Part shown: piece by piece, positions 20,863 to 32,608 of the stretch
Numbering within the stretch: the stretch's first letter is position 1
Layout of the letters: each line of letters opens with the position of its first letter
Assembly (NCBI GenBank): GCA_009746045.1
Contig: RPFO01000080.1
Coordinates: 237,366 to 301,365 of the forward strand
Direction of reading: 5' to 3'
From: Mesostigma viride
Taxonomy: Eukaryota; Streptophyta; Mesostigmatophyceae; Mesostigmatales; Mesostigmataceae
DNA length: 64,000 bases
Position numbers and translations under genes: made by a program
The notes under the pieces: model-generated
Databases searched by the model: none
What the model was told of the DNA's origin: nothing
What the model saw: the letters and a program-made list of their open reading frames with translations, nothing else

Positions 20863-22211
20863 ATGCCTCGTGGCAAACCGGGAGACGGCGACAAGGGCGA
20901 GATGGAGGCACCGGCTGGAGCAAGCCAGGAGCCTCGGCAAGACAAGGAGCAGCTGGTGGGGGAGGCGATCCCAGCCAGCGAGGGCGATGGGGGAAAGAGA
21001 CCAGGCAGCAAGAGACGGCACGAAGACTCGGTGGAGGAGGCGCGCAAGGCGCGGGCGCTAGGAGCATCTGATGCAATAACGGTGGCGAATGGGCAACCTG
21101 CCGTGGAGAAGCGTAAGAGGGACACCTCCGCTGACGGCAATGGTAAGAGGCCTCACGTGGATGTGCTCTCCCCTGTGCTTGCTGGCCCAAGTGGCGTTGT
21201 TGCTGTGACACCCACTGTGGTGGAGCCGGTGAAGGCGCTGCCAGGGTCGAGACCTCACATGAGTGCAGTCACGCTTATGAATGGACAAAAGCCTCTTAAC
21301 CCACCACTAGCACAGGAAGCCTAGACAAGTGGCTAGAGGACATGGAGCTGGTTGTGCTCTCCGTGGACCCCACTGTCAACCTAGTGCAAGTGTTTCACTC
21401 GTCCACGTGCAACAGGGACTCGTCAGAGCGTGTCAGGGAAAAGGCTAGGACTGGTGTCAAGGATAAGCTAACCTGGGCACAGTTCCTGGATGGGTTGAGG
21501 GAGGAGTTCTCTGACAAGGTTCTCAACCTCACCAACTACTATAAACATCAGTATGACACCTTTGAGATAGTGGGTCCTGTGGCAGAGGAATGGGCTAGGC
21601 TCAACCGTATCAGGGACAAGGGGGCCAAGTATGGCTTCCTGGTCACAGATAGGGCCTTGGCAGACTATTTCCTGGACCGTATGGGTTTGAGTGTGGATGG
21701 GAGGAACAGTGCCCGCATGTTTCTTAACCAGACTGATGGCTCCTTGCGTGCTCTGGAGCTTGTAATCCTCAGCATAAGGAAGCCAGATCCTGCCTGCAAA
21801 GCTATCCAGTCCCATGGCAGCAATGCCACCTCCGCTGTGCAGGGCCAAGGTGATGTCCCCAGCCCGTGATGGGGCAAGGCCCAACAAGCGTAAGCGCTTC
21901 AGGCGCCAGAGGCAGGGGGCTCAGGGTGGCAAGGGTGCAGGTTCCCAAGGAGGGGTTGGGAGCCAGCAAGCTGGTGGTCAGCAGGGTAAGGGTGGCCAAG
22001 GGCAAGGCAAGGGCCAAGCTCAAGGCAACCAGGGCAAGCAGGGTGGACAGTCTCAGGGAGGCCAGGGAAGCCTGGCAAGGGTGGGGCTGGGTCTGGGAAG
22101 AAGGGTGGAGCATGCTTTGTGTGTGGCAAGGAAGGTCACTGGCGTCGTGAGTGTCCTGACAGGAAGGCCAAGCCTGCTGGGGCAGGGGGCCAGTCGGGGC
22201 AGCAGTGACTA
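20863..22211 (+). CDS. Copia-2 gag with zinc knuckle, frameshifted
   Basis: The likely start is ATG 20863 (MPRGKPGDGDKGEMEAPAG), shortly after a TATATAATG stretch. The hydrophilic N-terminal part shifts frame near 21290 into TSTGSLDKWLEDMELVV and the helical gag domain, with the G-F-LVTD-x-ALADYFL pattern (about residues 245-320 overall) shared with copia-1 and copy A. A stop at 21867 ends that frame. A Gln/Gly-rich stretch is in the next frame, and the zinc knuckle CFVCGKEGHWRREC is at 22113-22154. Gag packages the element RNA (family knowledge). Confidence 0.7.
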
Positions 22212-22215
22212 GCTA

Positions 22216-23560
22216 CATCATCCCCTGTAAATAGTCAATCACCCCTTGGGGAAGGTGTGTTGGATGTACATAAGGATGGGGGTGTGCCCCTTGTGCAGCA
22301 CCAAGGGTGTAAAGATGTTGTTCTTCCACTGGATTGCAATAACAATGCTGCAGCTGAATTCCCTATGCCTCATGCAGGTGGTGGGTCTCCAGCAGGTGCT
22401 GGCCTGGAGGGCCAAGGACCTTGCTGGAAGGGCCTGGAGCGGTCCAGGGAGCAGGACCTGGCTTGGGGAGTCAGGATGGCCTGCAGGAAGCCCTGGAACC
22501 TCAGGAGTGGATCATGTGTCCCCACACACGGTTCAGACGTCTCGCCAGGTCAGTACTGACAGAGTGCTGAGCTATGCTGAGGCTGGCCATAGATTGCATC
22601 ATATGTTTGGGCATTCTGGGCAGGCAGCAATGTTTGCTTGGAAGCTAGGTAGGGAGCCTTTGTGGGAGGCATGCCAGGCTGCTGCTGAGAACTGTGGTTG
22701 CCAGGAGAATGCTGTTCACCCACCTCAGTCCCATGCTAGGGAGCCTGCTAGGGAGCGTGGCGACATCCAGATGGATATCCAGCATATCAGGGGCTTGTAT
22801 ATATTGGTGGCAGTGGACAGGTTCAGCAGATATAGGCTGATAGACGTTCTGCCTGGTATGCAGGAGCACCACTTGTTGTTGGGTATGAAGGCCCTGATCC
22901 CAGGCTTTGGGGTGTGCAAGAGTGTGCAGGCAGACTTGCAGTTTGACTGTTTGCTCAAGCATCAGGACCAGCTGCCTTGTAAGCTGGTAGTAGTCCCCAG
23001 GGAGAGTCATGGGCAGCAAGGGGCTGTAGAGAGATCCATACGTGAAGTGAAGACAGTGGTGCTAGCAGCAGAGTCAGTGCCACTTGTGGCATCTGCCTTA
23101 GAGAGGGCAGCCTGGTGTAAGGGGATAGAAGAGCAGCTGAACCACAGGGTTAACTATTACTTTGATGGTGTGGCTGTCTCTCCCCTGGCCCTGCAGTATA
23201 GCTTGTTACCTGAGAACGTGGTGCAGGCCAGTCTTAGGAAGGCAGATAGGTTATTTGCCCAGCTGAGACGTAAGGACAAGAACTGGAATGTGCTGAGGCC
23301 TCAGGTGGGGCTGAAGGTCAGGATGTGGAAGGAACCATCTATTCCAGGCAAGCGGGGGAAGTGGCAGGATGGGGTTGTCACTCGTGTGGAAGAAGCTAAC
23401 AGATCTTGCCTGGTGGCTTTGGAAAAGGATCCAAGGCACGTGTACAGGTTGTCCTGGGCTCATGTCAAGGAAAGAAGGCCACATGCAATCTGGCCTGCAG
23501 ACGGGCCAGGCCCTCCCAGCTGGGTTGAGGAGCCAGGCCAGAGCCAGGCAGCAGCAGCTA
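22216..23560 (+). CDS. Copia-2 integrase
   Basis: After a spacer of about 110 codons without any D-T/S-G protease motif, the pre-integrase zinc motif LHHMFGHSG ... CQAAAENCGC appears at about 22590-22700. The core has QMDIQHIRG (Asp codon near 22773), QADLQFDC (second Asp, about 22930) and ESHGQQGAVERSIREVK (Glu 23029-23031). The C-terminal block WKEPSIPGKRGKWQDGVVTRV is shared with copia-1. The reading frame is open from 22246 to beyond the end of the domain. Confidence 0.82.
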
Positions 23561-23573
23561 ACAATCCTCTGGT

Positions 23574-24830
23574 GTGGATGATGGTCTGTCCCTGCTGGAA
23601 GATGACGAGCAGGAGGAGGCTGCTGAAGCAACTGTCACAAGGCCAGAGGGGACGGGGCAGCCACCTAAGGCCCGGGGGCCTCTCATGGCGGACGTCATCC
23701 GAGCACTCATGCGCAGCAAACATGATCCCAAGGTATCCAAGCTCACGGGGTGGGGGTCGTGCTGGGCAGCTACAATGGAGGTAGATACCAACTCACAGGT
23801 GTCTGTCATCAGGGAAGAGGATGCTGTAGGCTTACAGATGTCCCATCCCAGTTGCCTTGCTGTGTCTGATTTCTCAGGAAAGGTGTCCATGAAGATCCTT
23901 GGGGAAGTGAGTGTGCCTATCTTAGGGGTGCCCACCACGTTCTGTGTGGTAGAGGGCTATAAGGGGCCTGCCATTCTGGGACAGAACTTCTTGTGCATGC
24001 CAGGGGTTACTTTGACCTCTGATGAGTTGGCACTAGAAGGCAGGGGCAGCCTCCCCCTTGAAAGATATCACTATTCCCAGGGTCTTGCAGTGGCGGTGAA
24101 GGCTGTTAGGAGTCAGCCAGCTGAGGGTCCTCAGAGTCAGGAGCCCATAGCTGAGGACTTGTTGATAATCCCAACCACCTTTGATCCAAGGCAGTTAGGG
24201 GTAAACAGGTACCAGATAGCTGCTCACAGTCCTATTCCCTGGCGCCAGCTAGTCGAGATGATGCAGAGCCCCAAGATGGCTAAGGCATGGACTCTTGGCT
24301 TTGTTGCTTCTGGGCATGAGTGGATAGTTTCCAACTGTGCAGAACCTGTGGATGAGCTGCCAGAAGTTCACCAGCTGCTCAGATTGATGTTTGTCCTCAA
24401 GCTCAAGGAGGTTGATGGTGTCCAGGTGCCACATGTCAGACCAGTTGTAACCGAGTATCATGGCACTGGCCAGTTGTTAGATGAGGAGCTCTATACTCCA
24501 GGGATGCTGCATGACACGTGGAGGATTCTGCTGTGTATATTTCTGTCTTTTCTGGTTAAGGGTGTGCCCTATAGCTCTGTGCTGATTGATTTCAAGAGGG
24601 CTTTTCTCAAGGGTGACCAAGATCAGGCTAGGCAGACTTGGAGAGATATCCCTCCTTTCTTTGTGACTGTACCTGCTGTATGGAGAGCAGAGATAAAGGC
24701 CAGGTACCTGAGAATTCTGAAAGGGTTGGAAGGTCTCAGGTCCAGTCCCATTATCTGGAGAAAGAGCCTAGAGAAATTCTTGAAGAATACTTGTGGGTTC
24801 TGTGTCTCCAGTGGATCCCTGTTTGTTCCA
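23574..24830 (+). CDS. Copia-2 retropepsin-like domain and N-terminal RT
   Basis: An acidic linker leads to MADVIRALMRSKHDPKVSKL, then MEVDTNSQVSVI (Asp-Thr-Asn at 23784-23792) and PAILGQNFLCMPG (about 23970-24003), the two conserved blocks of a retropepsin fold separated by about 60 residues. RT follows with LMFVLKLKEVDGVQVPHVRP, LYTPGMLHDTWRILLC, VLIDFKRAFLKGD (first RT Asp near 24588) and GLEGLRSSPIIW. The frame slips near 24805. There is no second protease candidate anywhere between gag and integrase. Confidence 0.82.
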
Positions 24831-25776
24831 AGGGTCCTACAATGGCCTTCCTGTCTTTGCCTCACTGCATGGTGATGACCTGCATCTCATAGGTCCACCA
24901 GACTGGGTTGAGGCTGTCTTGGCTAAGATCCAGAAGCGGTTTGAGCTGGGTAAGATACAGCACATGGTGGAGAATGAGCCTATGGTCTTCTGTGGCATGC
25001 AGGCTACGTTGTTCCAAGCCAAGGGCTCGTGGTTCATCAGGATGGAGGGTGGTAAGGACTACCCACAGCAGATTGTAGATGCATTGCAGGAGCCCATCAC
25101 GCAGGCTAGGTGTGCTACCATCAGGGGCATGCTGGCATGGCTTGCAAGTATATGTGCCCCTGACTTGCTGGTTCTGAGTCGACTTACTGATTCCCAGCTG
25201 GTTGAGGTGGGTGCTGAGAGTGTGGTGCAGGCTGTCATGATGTCTCCCCCTCTCATACTGGGTCCTGTGGATTTGTACAAGCCCCTTGACATGGTTCTCT
25301 ATGTAGACAGTTCTATGGACAATAGGAAGGTCACAGAGGTCAGGGGCCGGGCAGCAGCATTAGTTACCCTGGAGCAAGATCACACCTCACTTGTTACCTG
25401 GTACAGTCGGTTGCAGAACAGGGTTACACCCAGCAGTGATATTGCTGAGTGCAGGGCAATCTGTGAAGGGCTGCATACTGCTCTTTACTTGAGGGAGCTC
25501 TTCTACCAGCTATGTCAAGTGGCTTCCTGTAGGTTGCAGCTGCACACACTGGTGAGGACTGATAGCATGGGCATGGTGCAATTTGTGCACAGGCAGCTGG
25601 CCAGGAGCAGGGACCTTGACTACTTGTTGCTCAAGGAGATGTCCTACCTAGCTCACATTGAACATGTGCCTGGTGTGGACAACCCTGCAGATGCCCTCAC
25701 CAAGCTGGAGGAGAAGGCGGAGAGGCAGTACCCCCTGCTCCGTGGGCTCATGGACCCCTTACACGGGCGGCCATAG
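24793..25776 (+). CDS. Copia-2 RT catalytic C-terminus and RNase H
   Basis: It continues RT after the slip: PVDPCLFQGS, then VFASLHGDDLHLIG with the catalytic GDD codons near 24871-24879. RNase H shows VLYVDSSMDNRKVTEVRG, SSDIAECRAICEG, RTDSMGMVQFVH and GVDNPADALTKLEEK, matching copia RNase H motifs. It ends at the stop 25774-25776. HGDD in place of YVDD agrees with copia-1 and so is a lineage character. Confidence 0.85.
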   Translation: MGSVSPVDPCLFQGSYNGLPVFASLHGDDLHLIGPPDWVEAVLAKIQKRFELGKIQHMVENEPMVFCGMQATLFQAKGSWFIRMEGGKDYPQQIVDALQEPITQARCATIRGMLAWLASICAPDLLVLSRLTDSQLVEVGAESVVQAVMMSPPLILGPVDLYKPLDMVLYVDSSMDNRKVTEVRGRAAALVTLEQDHTSLVTWYSRLQNRVTPSSDIAECRAICEGLHTALYLRELFYQLCQVASCRLQLHTLVRTDSMGMVQFVHRQLARSRDLDYLLLKEMSYLAHIEHVPGVDNPADALTKLEEKAERQYPLLRGLMDPLHGRP

Positions 25777-26768
25777 AGACCAGGCCTTGCTTCAGCTTGG
25801 GTGCCCCCAGTGGGCTGCTTGACCAAAGTACCAAGTGGTGACTGGTGCTTACTGGTTGACAGCCGGTCCTTCAGGGTTAGGTACACCCTCCTGGACAGGA
25901 GTTGGTGTGGAATGTCACTCCTACCAGCTGAGAATCATGCCTGGCCCTCCCCATGGGGTTCAGAAGAGTCGCCAGGACTTAAGTCGACGCCTTTGGCCTC
26001 AAACAGTTAGGCCATGCAAGGGCAACCCGAATGTTGGTTCTTACAGGTTGCTGTACATATGTTTTCTAGTGCTTGTTTCCAACCTGTTGCTAATAAAGAA
26101 CCTGGTTGTGTGACCATGTGGAACATGGTTGCCAGGGGGCCACATTCTGGGTTATATAATGCTTGAATAAAACATAATCATGTCATGTCATTCTCATGTT
26201 GTTCCATGGTTGTAATGTTTCTCTTGTGTAAAGTTCCAGGTCACCTATAAACCTGGAGGTTGGGGTGGGGTTCAATTCCCCAGCAGAGCCACAGCCTGGC
26301 ATGAGTGATTCCTGGGCTTAACACCCAGTGAAGACATGGGCTCCCCAATGAGGCAGTATTTGTATAGGTGCTACCTGAGTCTCTTTGAGCATAAAAGGGA
26401 AAGGCTGGCCAAGGCGGGCGCCATAAGAACGGGCGCCTGTGATAACTGTGAAAGATCAGGAACTCACAATAGTACGTTCTTGGCATCCTGTAATCCCAGC
26501 CATTGGACTAGGTAATGTGCCTTGACTTTAATCTAGCACCAAGTTCCCAAGGAAAGGTTGGGAGCTGACCAAGGGGTCAGGGGATAACCTGGGGTGACCT
26601 CTGATTCACTGGCCAGTACACCTAGCCTGGTCCAAGGGCAGATATGTTGTTACCCAAAGGAGGCAGGAACCTGGGCCCTCAAAGGTCTGATCAACCTCAA
26701 GGGACCAAGCGGTCTGTGGCTGAGTGGGCACAAGCAAGGTTAGGTTTGTTTCAAGCTGGTCCAGCTCC
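25777..26768 (+). other. Copia-2 3' untranslated region
   Basis: No supported ORF. There is an AATAAA at about 26092 and TTGAATAAAACA at about 26164. The segment between RNase H and the polypurine tract is about 1 kb, long for a copia element. Confidence 0.6.
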
Positions 26769-26782
26769 AAAAGAAGAAAGGG
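26769..26782 (+). promoter_or_regulatory. Polypurine tract of copia-2
   Basis: AAAAGAAGAAAGGG followed by TTGG directly precedes the 3' LTR start AGTTAGC at 26787. Confidence 0.85.
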
Positions 26783-26786
26783 TTGG

Positions 26787-27433
26787 AGTTAGCATTTTGG
26801 GCAACCAATATGCTAAGTGGATGCAGTTTGGAAAGACCTTTCCAACGCCGTGCTGACCGCCTGAAACAGACAAGGGACGAGAAAGATATGAGGTCCCGAA
26901 GTCCTAGCCGTCCGTGGCCGACTAGGTACAGTCCTCTGGTATAGTGGACAGGACACGTGGCAGGCCGTGCCTGCACAGGCTTAGCCTGACTATCACGTGA
27001 CTGTGGTCCACGTAGACCAGAGGAGCAGCAGCCTGTGACTGGTGGACTACAGGAACTGGCACAGGTCTGCAAGGATACTAGGCCTTGCAGGCTTGTGACA
27101 GGTCCTGTACTTCCTAGGTTGCAGAGTCTAGGCAAATCCAGTTCGTCCTGGCTTTGCACTGATGCCAGTGGACGTTGAGGATTTGCTTGCCTGCCTGCAC
27201 GTGCCTCGTCACGCCGATGGGAACGAGGAACAACGCAAAGGATATAGCTTGGTCATGGGGGATGACCAGCTATCTTGGCAAGCACGAACCGAGGCTCCCA
27301 CATTGGACGTGGAACCGCTCACCGTGGTCGTGGCTTGGTGCACGGGTTAAAAGGTTGCTGCCTTGCAACTTTGGCTCATCCCGTTGTGTGGCGTGAGAGA
27401 CCAGGAACTCACAGTTCTGGCTGCTCGCTAACT
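26787..27433 (+). repeat. 3' LTR of copia-2
   Basis: 647 bp. It differs from the 5' LTR by GTGGATGCAG against GTGGACGCAG and by one A in GACTAAGGTAC. It is followed directly by the target duplication CCTCG. Confidence 0.92.
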
Positions 27434-27438
27434 CCTCG

Positions 27439-28320
27439 ACCCCTTGAAGAGGTCTCAGGCCCTCTCGAGGGCGCTGGGCCCCCGTGGCCCGATCCCCTCA
27501 TGGACTTAACCGCAGGTTCAGCGGCCTCCTCGTCCCCTTGACGAGGGCGCTTACCACCTACGTACTTGCCGCTGAAACACTCATACAACTGGTCCGTCAT
27601 GGCTGCCCAGCCATGGACCTGTCGCATGTGGATGGTCACATTATCCATGGTGACCGGATCCAACTGCAGCGACTTGAGAAAGTCGCCCATGGCCATCCGA
27701 TCTGCCACGAAGAATCCCTTGGCCATGGCGTCCTCCCTCAGCTTGACGAAGTCTTCAAAGGCGTGGACCACTAGCTGCCCCTTGATGGGTTTGTAGTCCA
27801 GGTATTCTTGCTTCAGGTGGGACCCATCTATGGTCCTCTTGTCACTCAGGAACACCCTGAGTCGCGTCATAAACGCCGCCCAGGTGTCCCCCGCCGCGTG
27901 TCGCTCCCGAACAAACTTGAACAGCCGCCTCGCCGACTGCCTTATGTAGGCACTAGACGCCAGGATGCGAAGCTTGTCACCGGTGTATATCTCCGTGTAC
28001 AAGTTCATGTCCTCTAACATCCTCTCAGCGTCCCGGGGCTGCCAATTGTCCTTGATGGACTGAAACTGGCCTAGCACCGCGTACCCCTCAGCCACGGTCG
28101 GTCGCTTAGGTGCCGCTTGATCTGCGGCTGGCGCGTTCTGACCGCCCTGCGATCCTTGGCTCTGATCATCTGGCAGCGCAGCCTGGTCTCCCAGCGCCTG
28201 GCCGTCACCGTGTCCATCGCGTCCACCGCGTCCATCGCGTCCATCTCGTCCATCCATCCCAGCGCCGCGCCGCGCAAAGCCCATAAGGCGCGCTTGTTGG
28301 TCAATAGCTCCCTCACTCAT
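27439..28320 (-). CDS. Copia-1 gag, N-terminal part
   Basis: Starts at ATG 28320 (MSEGAIDQQARLMGFARRG). An Asp/Gly/Arg-rich N-terminal region (GRDGRDGRGGRDGHGDG) precedes the helical gag domain (about residues 75-245), which contains GFFVADRMAMGDFLKSLQL, equivalent to the same stretch in copia-2 and copy A. The frame reaches the target duplication at 27434-27438 and resumes at 18985. Upstream, the TTAA element separates it from the leader ORF. Translation may depend on read-through or an internal start, as nothing links it to the leader ORF in frame. Confidence 0.78.
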
Positions 28321-28390
28321 GATGGCCTCTGTTCAGATCTGCTACAGCCAGCCAAGTGGCCAAGCAGCAATTAAGGGGAGGGGACACCCC

Positions 28391-30290
28391 TAAAGGGCAC
28401 TTTTCTGGAAACCATACCTATGCATGTGCTAAAAATCCAATTATGATTGGGGACCATAAATATGATTAAAAAAAAAAATTCCAACCACTTGGGGGGGGTA
28501 CTAGCCCCCACCAGATGCCGGTTACGCGCTAAAAATAGAAAAAGACGCTACTTTTGGCATATTTTCCCTATGACAATGGGCAAACATATTTGGACCAAAT
28601 CATATATTTCCATATAGTTCCCCCACTTTTGAGAAAGTCTGCCTAATTTTGAGCACAAAACAATGATGTTTAGACACATTGATGGATTTTCCCGCAAAAA
28701 GGGTACTTTTTTTCACCAAAAAAAATAAAACAAATCATAAACACATGGGATCATGCCATATCTTATATTTTCAAATACTAGAGAGGGGGGGACATGCAGC
28801 CCCAAATTTTCAGGTCATTCTGACAAGCGCAGCCCTATTTGATGGATATTCCTAGATTGCCACCTGTGACGAAGCTAAGGGAGGTTTTAGCTAGTATTTA
28901 ACCACACCAACACCCCTTTATACATCTAAGCCTCATGAAAACTGGCCAAACCACATACTACCATTCTCTGCACGTATGGTACCTCCTATGTTCAAGGTTT
29001 GACGCCATTCTGACAAGAACTGCCCAAGTTACAACCACTCCAAGACGGCCACCCATGTAGACGCTACAAGGAAATTAGAGTAACCATTTAGCCACACTAG
29101 CACCTCCTTCTTCATCAAAGACATCTGCAAACTGACCAAAGCACACATAATCAACTCTTGCACGCTGACGGCAACGCATGCTCAATGTGGGGGGTCATTG
29201 CGACAAGAACTGCTCAAGTTGATGGGTTTCCTATATGACCACATGACAAGGCGCTAAGGACCACTCAGTAAGTTAGTAGCCCCACAGTGCCACTTCATAT
29301 GCCATCCAACATGCACCAAAACCATGCTGAGTATGTTTACAATGTACAAAGGGGTGGCCACGCACCTCATATGTCTTCATCATCCCTCCAGCATGGCCAG
29401 CCTTGTAAATATGTGCATAGCCTTGACGATGGTAGCCCTAACATGCCTAAGCAGTATTTCCTATGTTTCTCCCAGGTTAGAGTGTAAGGTTGATGCCAAC
29501 CAAGCTAATCAACACAACAACACCTCCTAAACTGTCCTCCCCGGCATGGATGACAAACTGGGACTATGGAGGGCAAGGAACCAAGTAGGAACATGGTATA
29601 TATAGCTTGCATGCAGTCATGCATGTCAACCATGGTTGGCTCAGCACATTGTAGTCTTGTCACATCATCATCACAAAGGAAAGCTCAAACAACCATTGGT
29701 GCCAGCTATCTACATGCAGTCACACAAATGCAATATCTCCAACATCATCATCACTATAACACTTCCATCCCTGCACGATAAAATGCAAAGAAACCATTGG
29801 CGGCCCTTCACCGCATGAGCGCTGTGATGCCGCTGCGGCCTGCGAAGAGAGGGTGCGTCACTCTCAAACAACAAGAAGCGTCCATACGCACAACATCCTT
29901 GCCAGAACACGTTTCATGAAATGCCTTATACCTTCCCGAAGAGCTATAGGCTGCGACTGAAGCGGCTCTGATCACGACATCAACGAAAACAATCTAAAGC
30001 TGCCAGGTATTCGACAACACAACGGCAAGCGACGGCGAGCTAGCTGGCGGAAACTGCCCAAAAAGAACGCAAAAAACCTCGAACGATGAGCTCATAGAAG
30101 AAAGCACCGATAGCAGATAACATTCGCGACAAAGCTGTACCTTGCCCTCGTAAATCCCTCGCCCAGGCGCGCAACAACAGCCGTTCTTCCATGGACAGGT
30201 CAGACACGCACTGCGCAGGTCTGAACAATTACTTACCGATAATGGCCGAAAATCTGGCAAAAAGCACCAGCTCGGTTAAGAATTCGATGC
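28391..30290. other. Non-coding interior of the TTAA element
   Basis: AT-rich sequence with only short ORFs. Loosely repeated phrases (CTGACAAGAACTGC, GCCACACTAGCACC, ACTGACCAAA) recur at about 100-200 bp intervals between 28900 and 29270, suggesting an old tandem repeat. I see no gene. Confidence 0.45.
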
Positions 30291-32255
30291 AATCGGGGTT
30301 CTTTGAACGGAGTTTCTTCTATACGTGAATGCGGGAACAAGAGGCCGCTGGATGAGCGGCTTATAGGTCGTAGTGTTTACTCGTAGCTGTTTGGCTAGAG
30401 CTTTTGTGATTAGTAGATGCAATATAGTGCATGGTTGAAAAATGAATTAAATAAAATGTGCGTTCCGCGCTTGGGTTGATTATACCCGGGCGGAACGGGG
30501 CGTGAGGTGCAGTGCCCCTGAAAAGAACAACCTACGCATTATTTAATACTAGCCGTGCAGATTCGGGATATTCTACCCCCGGTCTGTACGGTTAGCGTCT
30601 TACTAGCATCCACTAAACATAAGGGTTTAATGACGTCAGTTAGCTAGGGATAAGGGAGGTTTTGCGACTAAAAGCCGCTCTGGCTGGTTTTGTCGGCCTC
30701 TTTCTTTGCTCGTTGTCGTTGCGGCGGCAGCCGCAGCTATGGGTGCTGCGGAGCAAAATCCCAAAAGCACTGGTTGCACTGGCCACTTGGCCAGTGGTGA
30801 GACTTCCAGTTGTTAACCGGCCAGGCGTAGTTCCTCGCTCGGTTAACTAAAAGAAAAGAAAATGATTACCTCCGGTCCGCACCTTTTCCCCAGCTTGGGG
30901 TCTTTGGTGGGCCGGATGCCGTGACAGGTGCTCAACTGTCGCTTGGTCGGCCCAGTGCGCGAGCTGGTGCTCCGTACCTGGGGATGCTTGCACCCCGGGT
31001 TGGAGCCGGATGGCTGGCACTGGCGACCCGTGTCTCGGTCCGCGGCCTGCGGCTTTTTCTTCGGAAATTGCTGCTGGCCAGCAAACTTTGCAATTGCCTT
31101 CCGCCGAGGGGGGGTGGTTGGGGCTGGGGACGGCGATGGGAAAAGCGCCTAAGCTAGAAATTTTTTCCCCACGCATAGAAACCTCGGGGGGGAATGCGGT
31201 CTTGGCTGAACGGACTCTCGTTCAGCCAGGTGCCTGGGGCTGTGGCCTCGGGCATCCGGGCTGGCGGGGCCTGGGCTAGGTCCACGTTTTTTCTCGAAGC
31301 ACCCCGGGTCTATGGGGAGACGGCCATAGCGGTACCGACTCGGGGCCCCGAGAGGGGTCATGATAGGCTGGCCGTGCGCAATCGCAGTGCAAATGCGCTG
31401 GGCCTTTTTGGGCCTGGCCATGCATCCACAGCCGCCGGGCACACGCCTCCCGATGTGGGGGGGCTCCCGTTTTGCGGCAGGGCGGTCACTTGTGACAACG
31501 AGCAAGGTGGAGTGCGGCTTCAAGGGAAAGCCAGGGCGGGGGTGATTGGGCAACGTACTTCATGAAGGGCCTTGAACGGCGTGCCTCCGGGCATGTCAAT
31601 TAGTGTCACATGTATGCTTCCACTTATTGTTTTAATGAAGATGCTGGTTTTTGTGGGAGCTACGTGGGACATGAATCGGGGTTCTTTGAACGGAGTTTCT
31701 TCTATACGTGAATGCGGGAACAAGAGGCCGCTGGATGAGCGGCTTATAGGTCGTAGTGTTTACTCGTAGCTGTTTGGCTAGAGCTTTTGTGATTAGTAGA
31801 TGCAATATAGTGCATGGTTGAAAAATGAATTAAATAAAATGTGCGTTCCGCGCTTGGGTTGATTATACCCGGGCGGAACGGGGCGTGAGGTGCAGTGCCC
31901 CTGAAAAGAACAACCTACGCATTATTTAATACTAGCCGTGCAGATTCGGGATATTCTACCCCCGGTCTGTACGGTTAGCGTCTTACTAGCATCCACTAAA
32001 CATAAGGGTTTAATGACGTCAGTTAGCTAGGGATAAGGGAGGTTTTGCGACTAAAAGCCGCTCTGGCTGGTTTTGTCGGCCTCTTTCTTTGCTCCCCACC
32101 CACCCACCCGTGTCTTGGTTGCCTCTAGGGCAACGTACTTCATGAAGGGCCTTGAACGGCGTGCCTCCGGGCATGTCAATTAGTGTCACATGTATGCTTC
32201 CACTTATTGTTTTAATGAAGATGCTGGTTTTTGTGGGAGCTACGTGGGACATGAA
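30291..32255 (+). repeat. Tandem modular repeat A-X-B-A-Y-B
   Basis: Module A (421 bp) is at 30291-30711 and again at 31674-32094. Module B (128 bp) is at 31548-31675 and 32128-32255. By eye the copies appear identical. Between A and B the first unit has 836 bp (X) and the second only 33 bp (Y), unrelated to X. This looks like two head-to-tail copies of one unit with exchanged interiors. Module A contains AATTAAATAAAATG and two small hairpins. Confidence 0.8.
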
Positions 32256-32582
32256 CCGATATTAATGCCTGCTTCACGGTCAGAACAGCCCCCCAAACCG
32301 CTATTTTACAGCCGCTATCATGAATTCTATTTCATTCCGCGCGACCAAAAAATTCAGATTACCCCCCATGCCGATGGCATAAAAAAACAACAGCGATATT
32401 GTAAACCAGCTGATTTCCGCCGCAAACTAACATCATAAACTCATCTCCTTTTAGATTCGAGTAAAATTTTTGCATTTCGCCTGCCCTAGTGTGGTAGTTT
32501 CGCCTGAACGCAGTCGCCATGGCCACTTCCGCAAGGGGTGCGCGCACCGTGCACGTGAAATTTGTGACCTTCGGCTCCGGCG

Positions 32583-32608
32583 CGAATTTTTTGGCGCCAA
32601 AAAATTCG
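32583..32608. repeat. Perfect 26-bp palindrome at the right end of the TTAA element
   Basis: Arms CGAATTTTTTGGC and GCCAAAAAATTCG meet at GGCGCC. It directly abuts the right TIR and has no counterpart at the left end. Confidence 0.85.

Larger units (their letters stand above)
18991..27433 (+). mobile_element. Copia-2: complete copia-like LTR retrotransposon inserted in copia-1 gag
   Basis: LTRs at 18991-19638 and 26787-27433 differ by one base and one indel. Both begin AGTTAGC and end GCTAACT. The 5-bp target duplication CCTCG is at 18986-18990 and 27434-27438. A polypurine tract (26769-26782) precedes the 3' LTR. The coding order is leader ORF, gag with zinc knuckle, integrase, retropepsin-like domain, RT, RNase H, all on the plus strand. 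Its excision restores the reading frame of copia-1 gag. Frameshifts occur in the leader, gag (at least three) and RT, so this copy is probably not autonomous as read. Confidence 0.92.

Noticed and set aside
19367-27396. Identical short ORFs at 19367-19601 and 27162-27396 as duplicated genes
   Set aside because: They are the same stretch of the two copia-2 LTRs and not genes.
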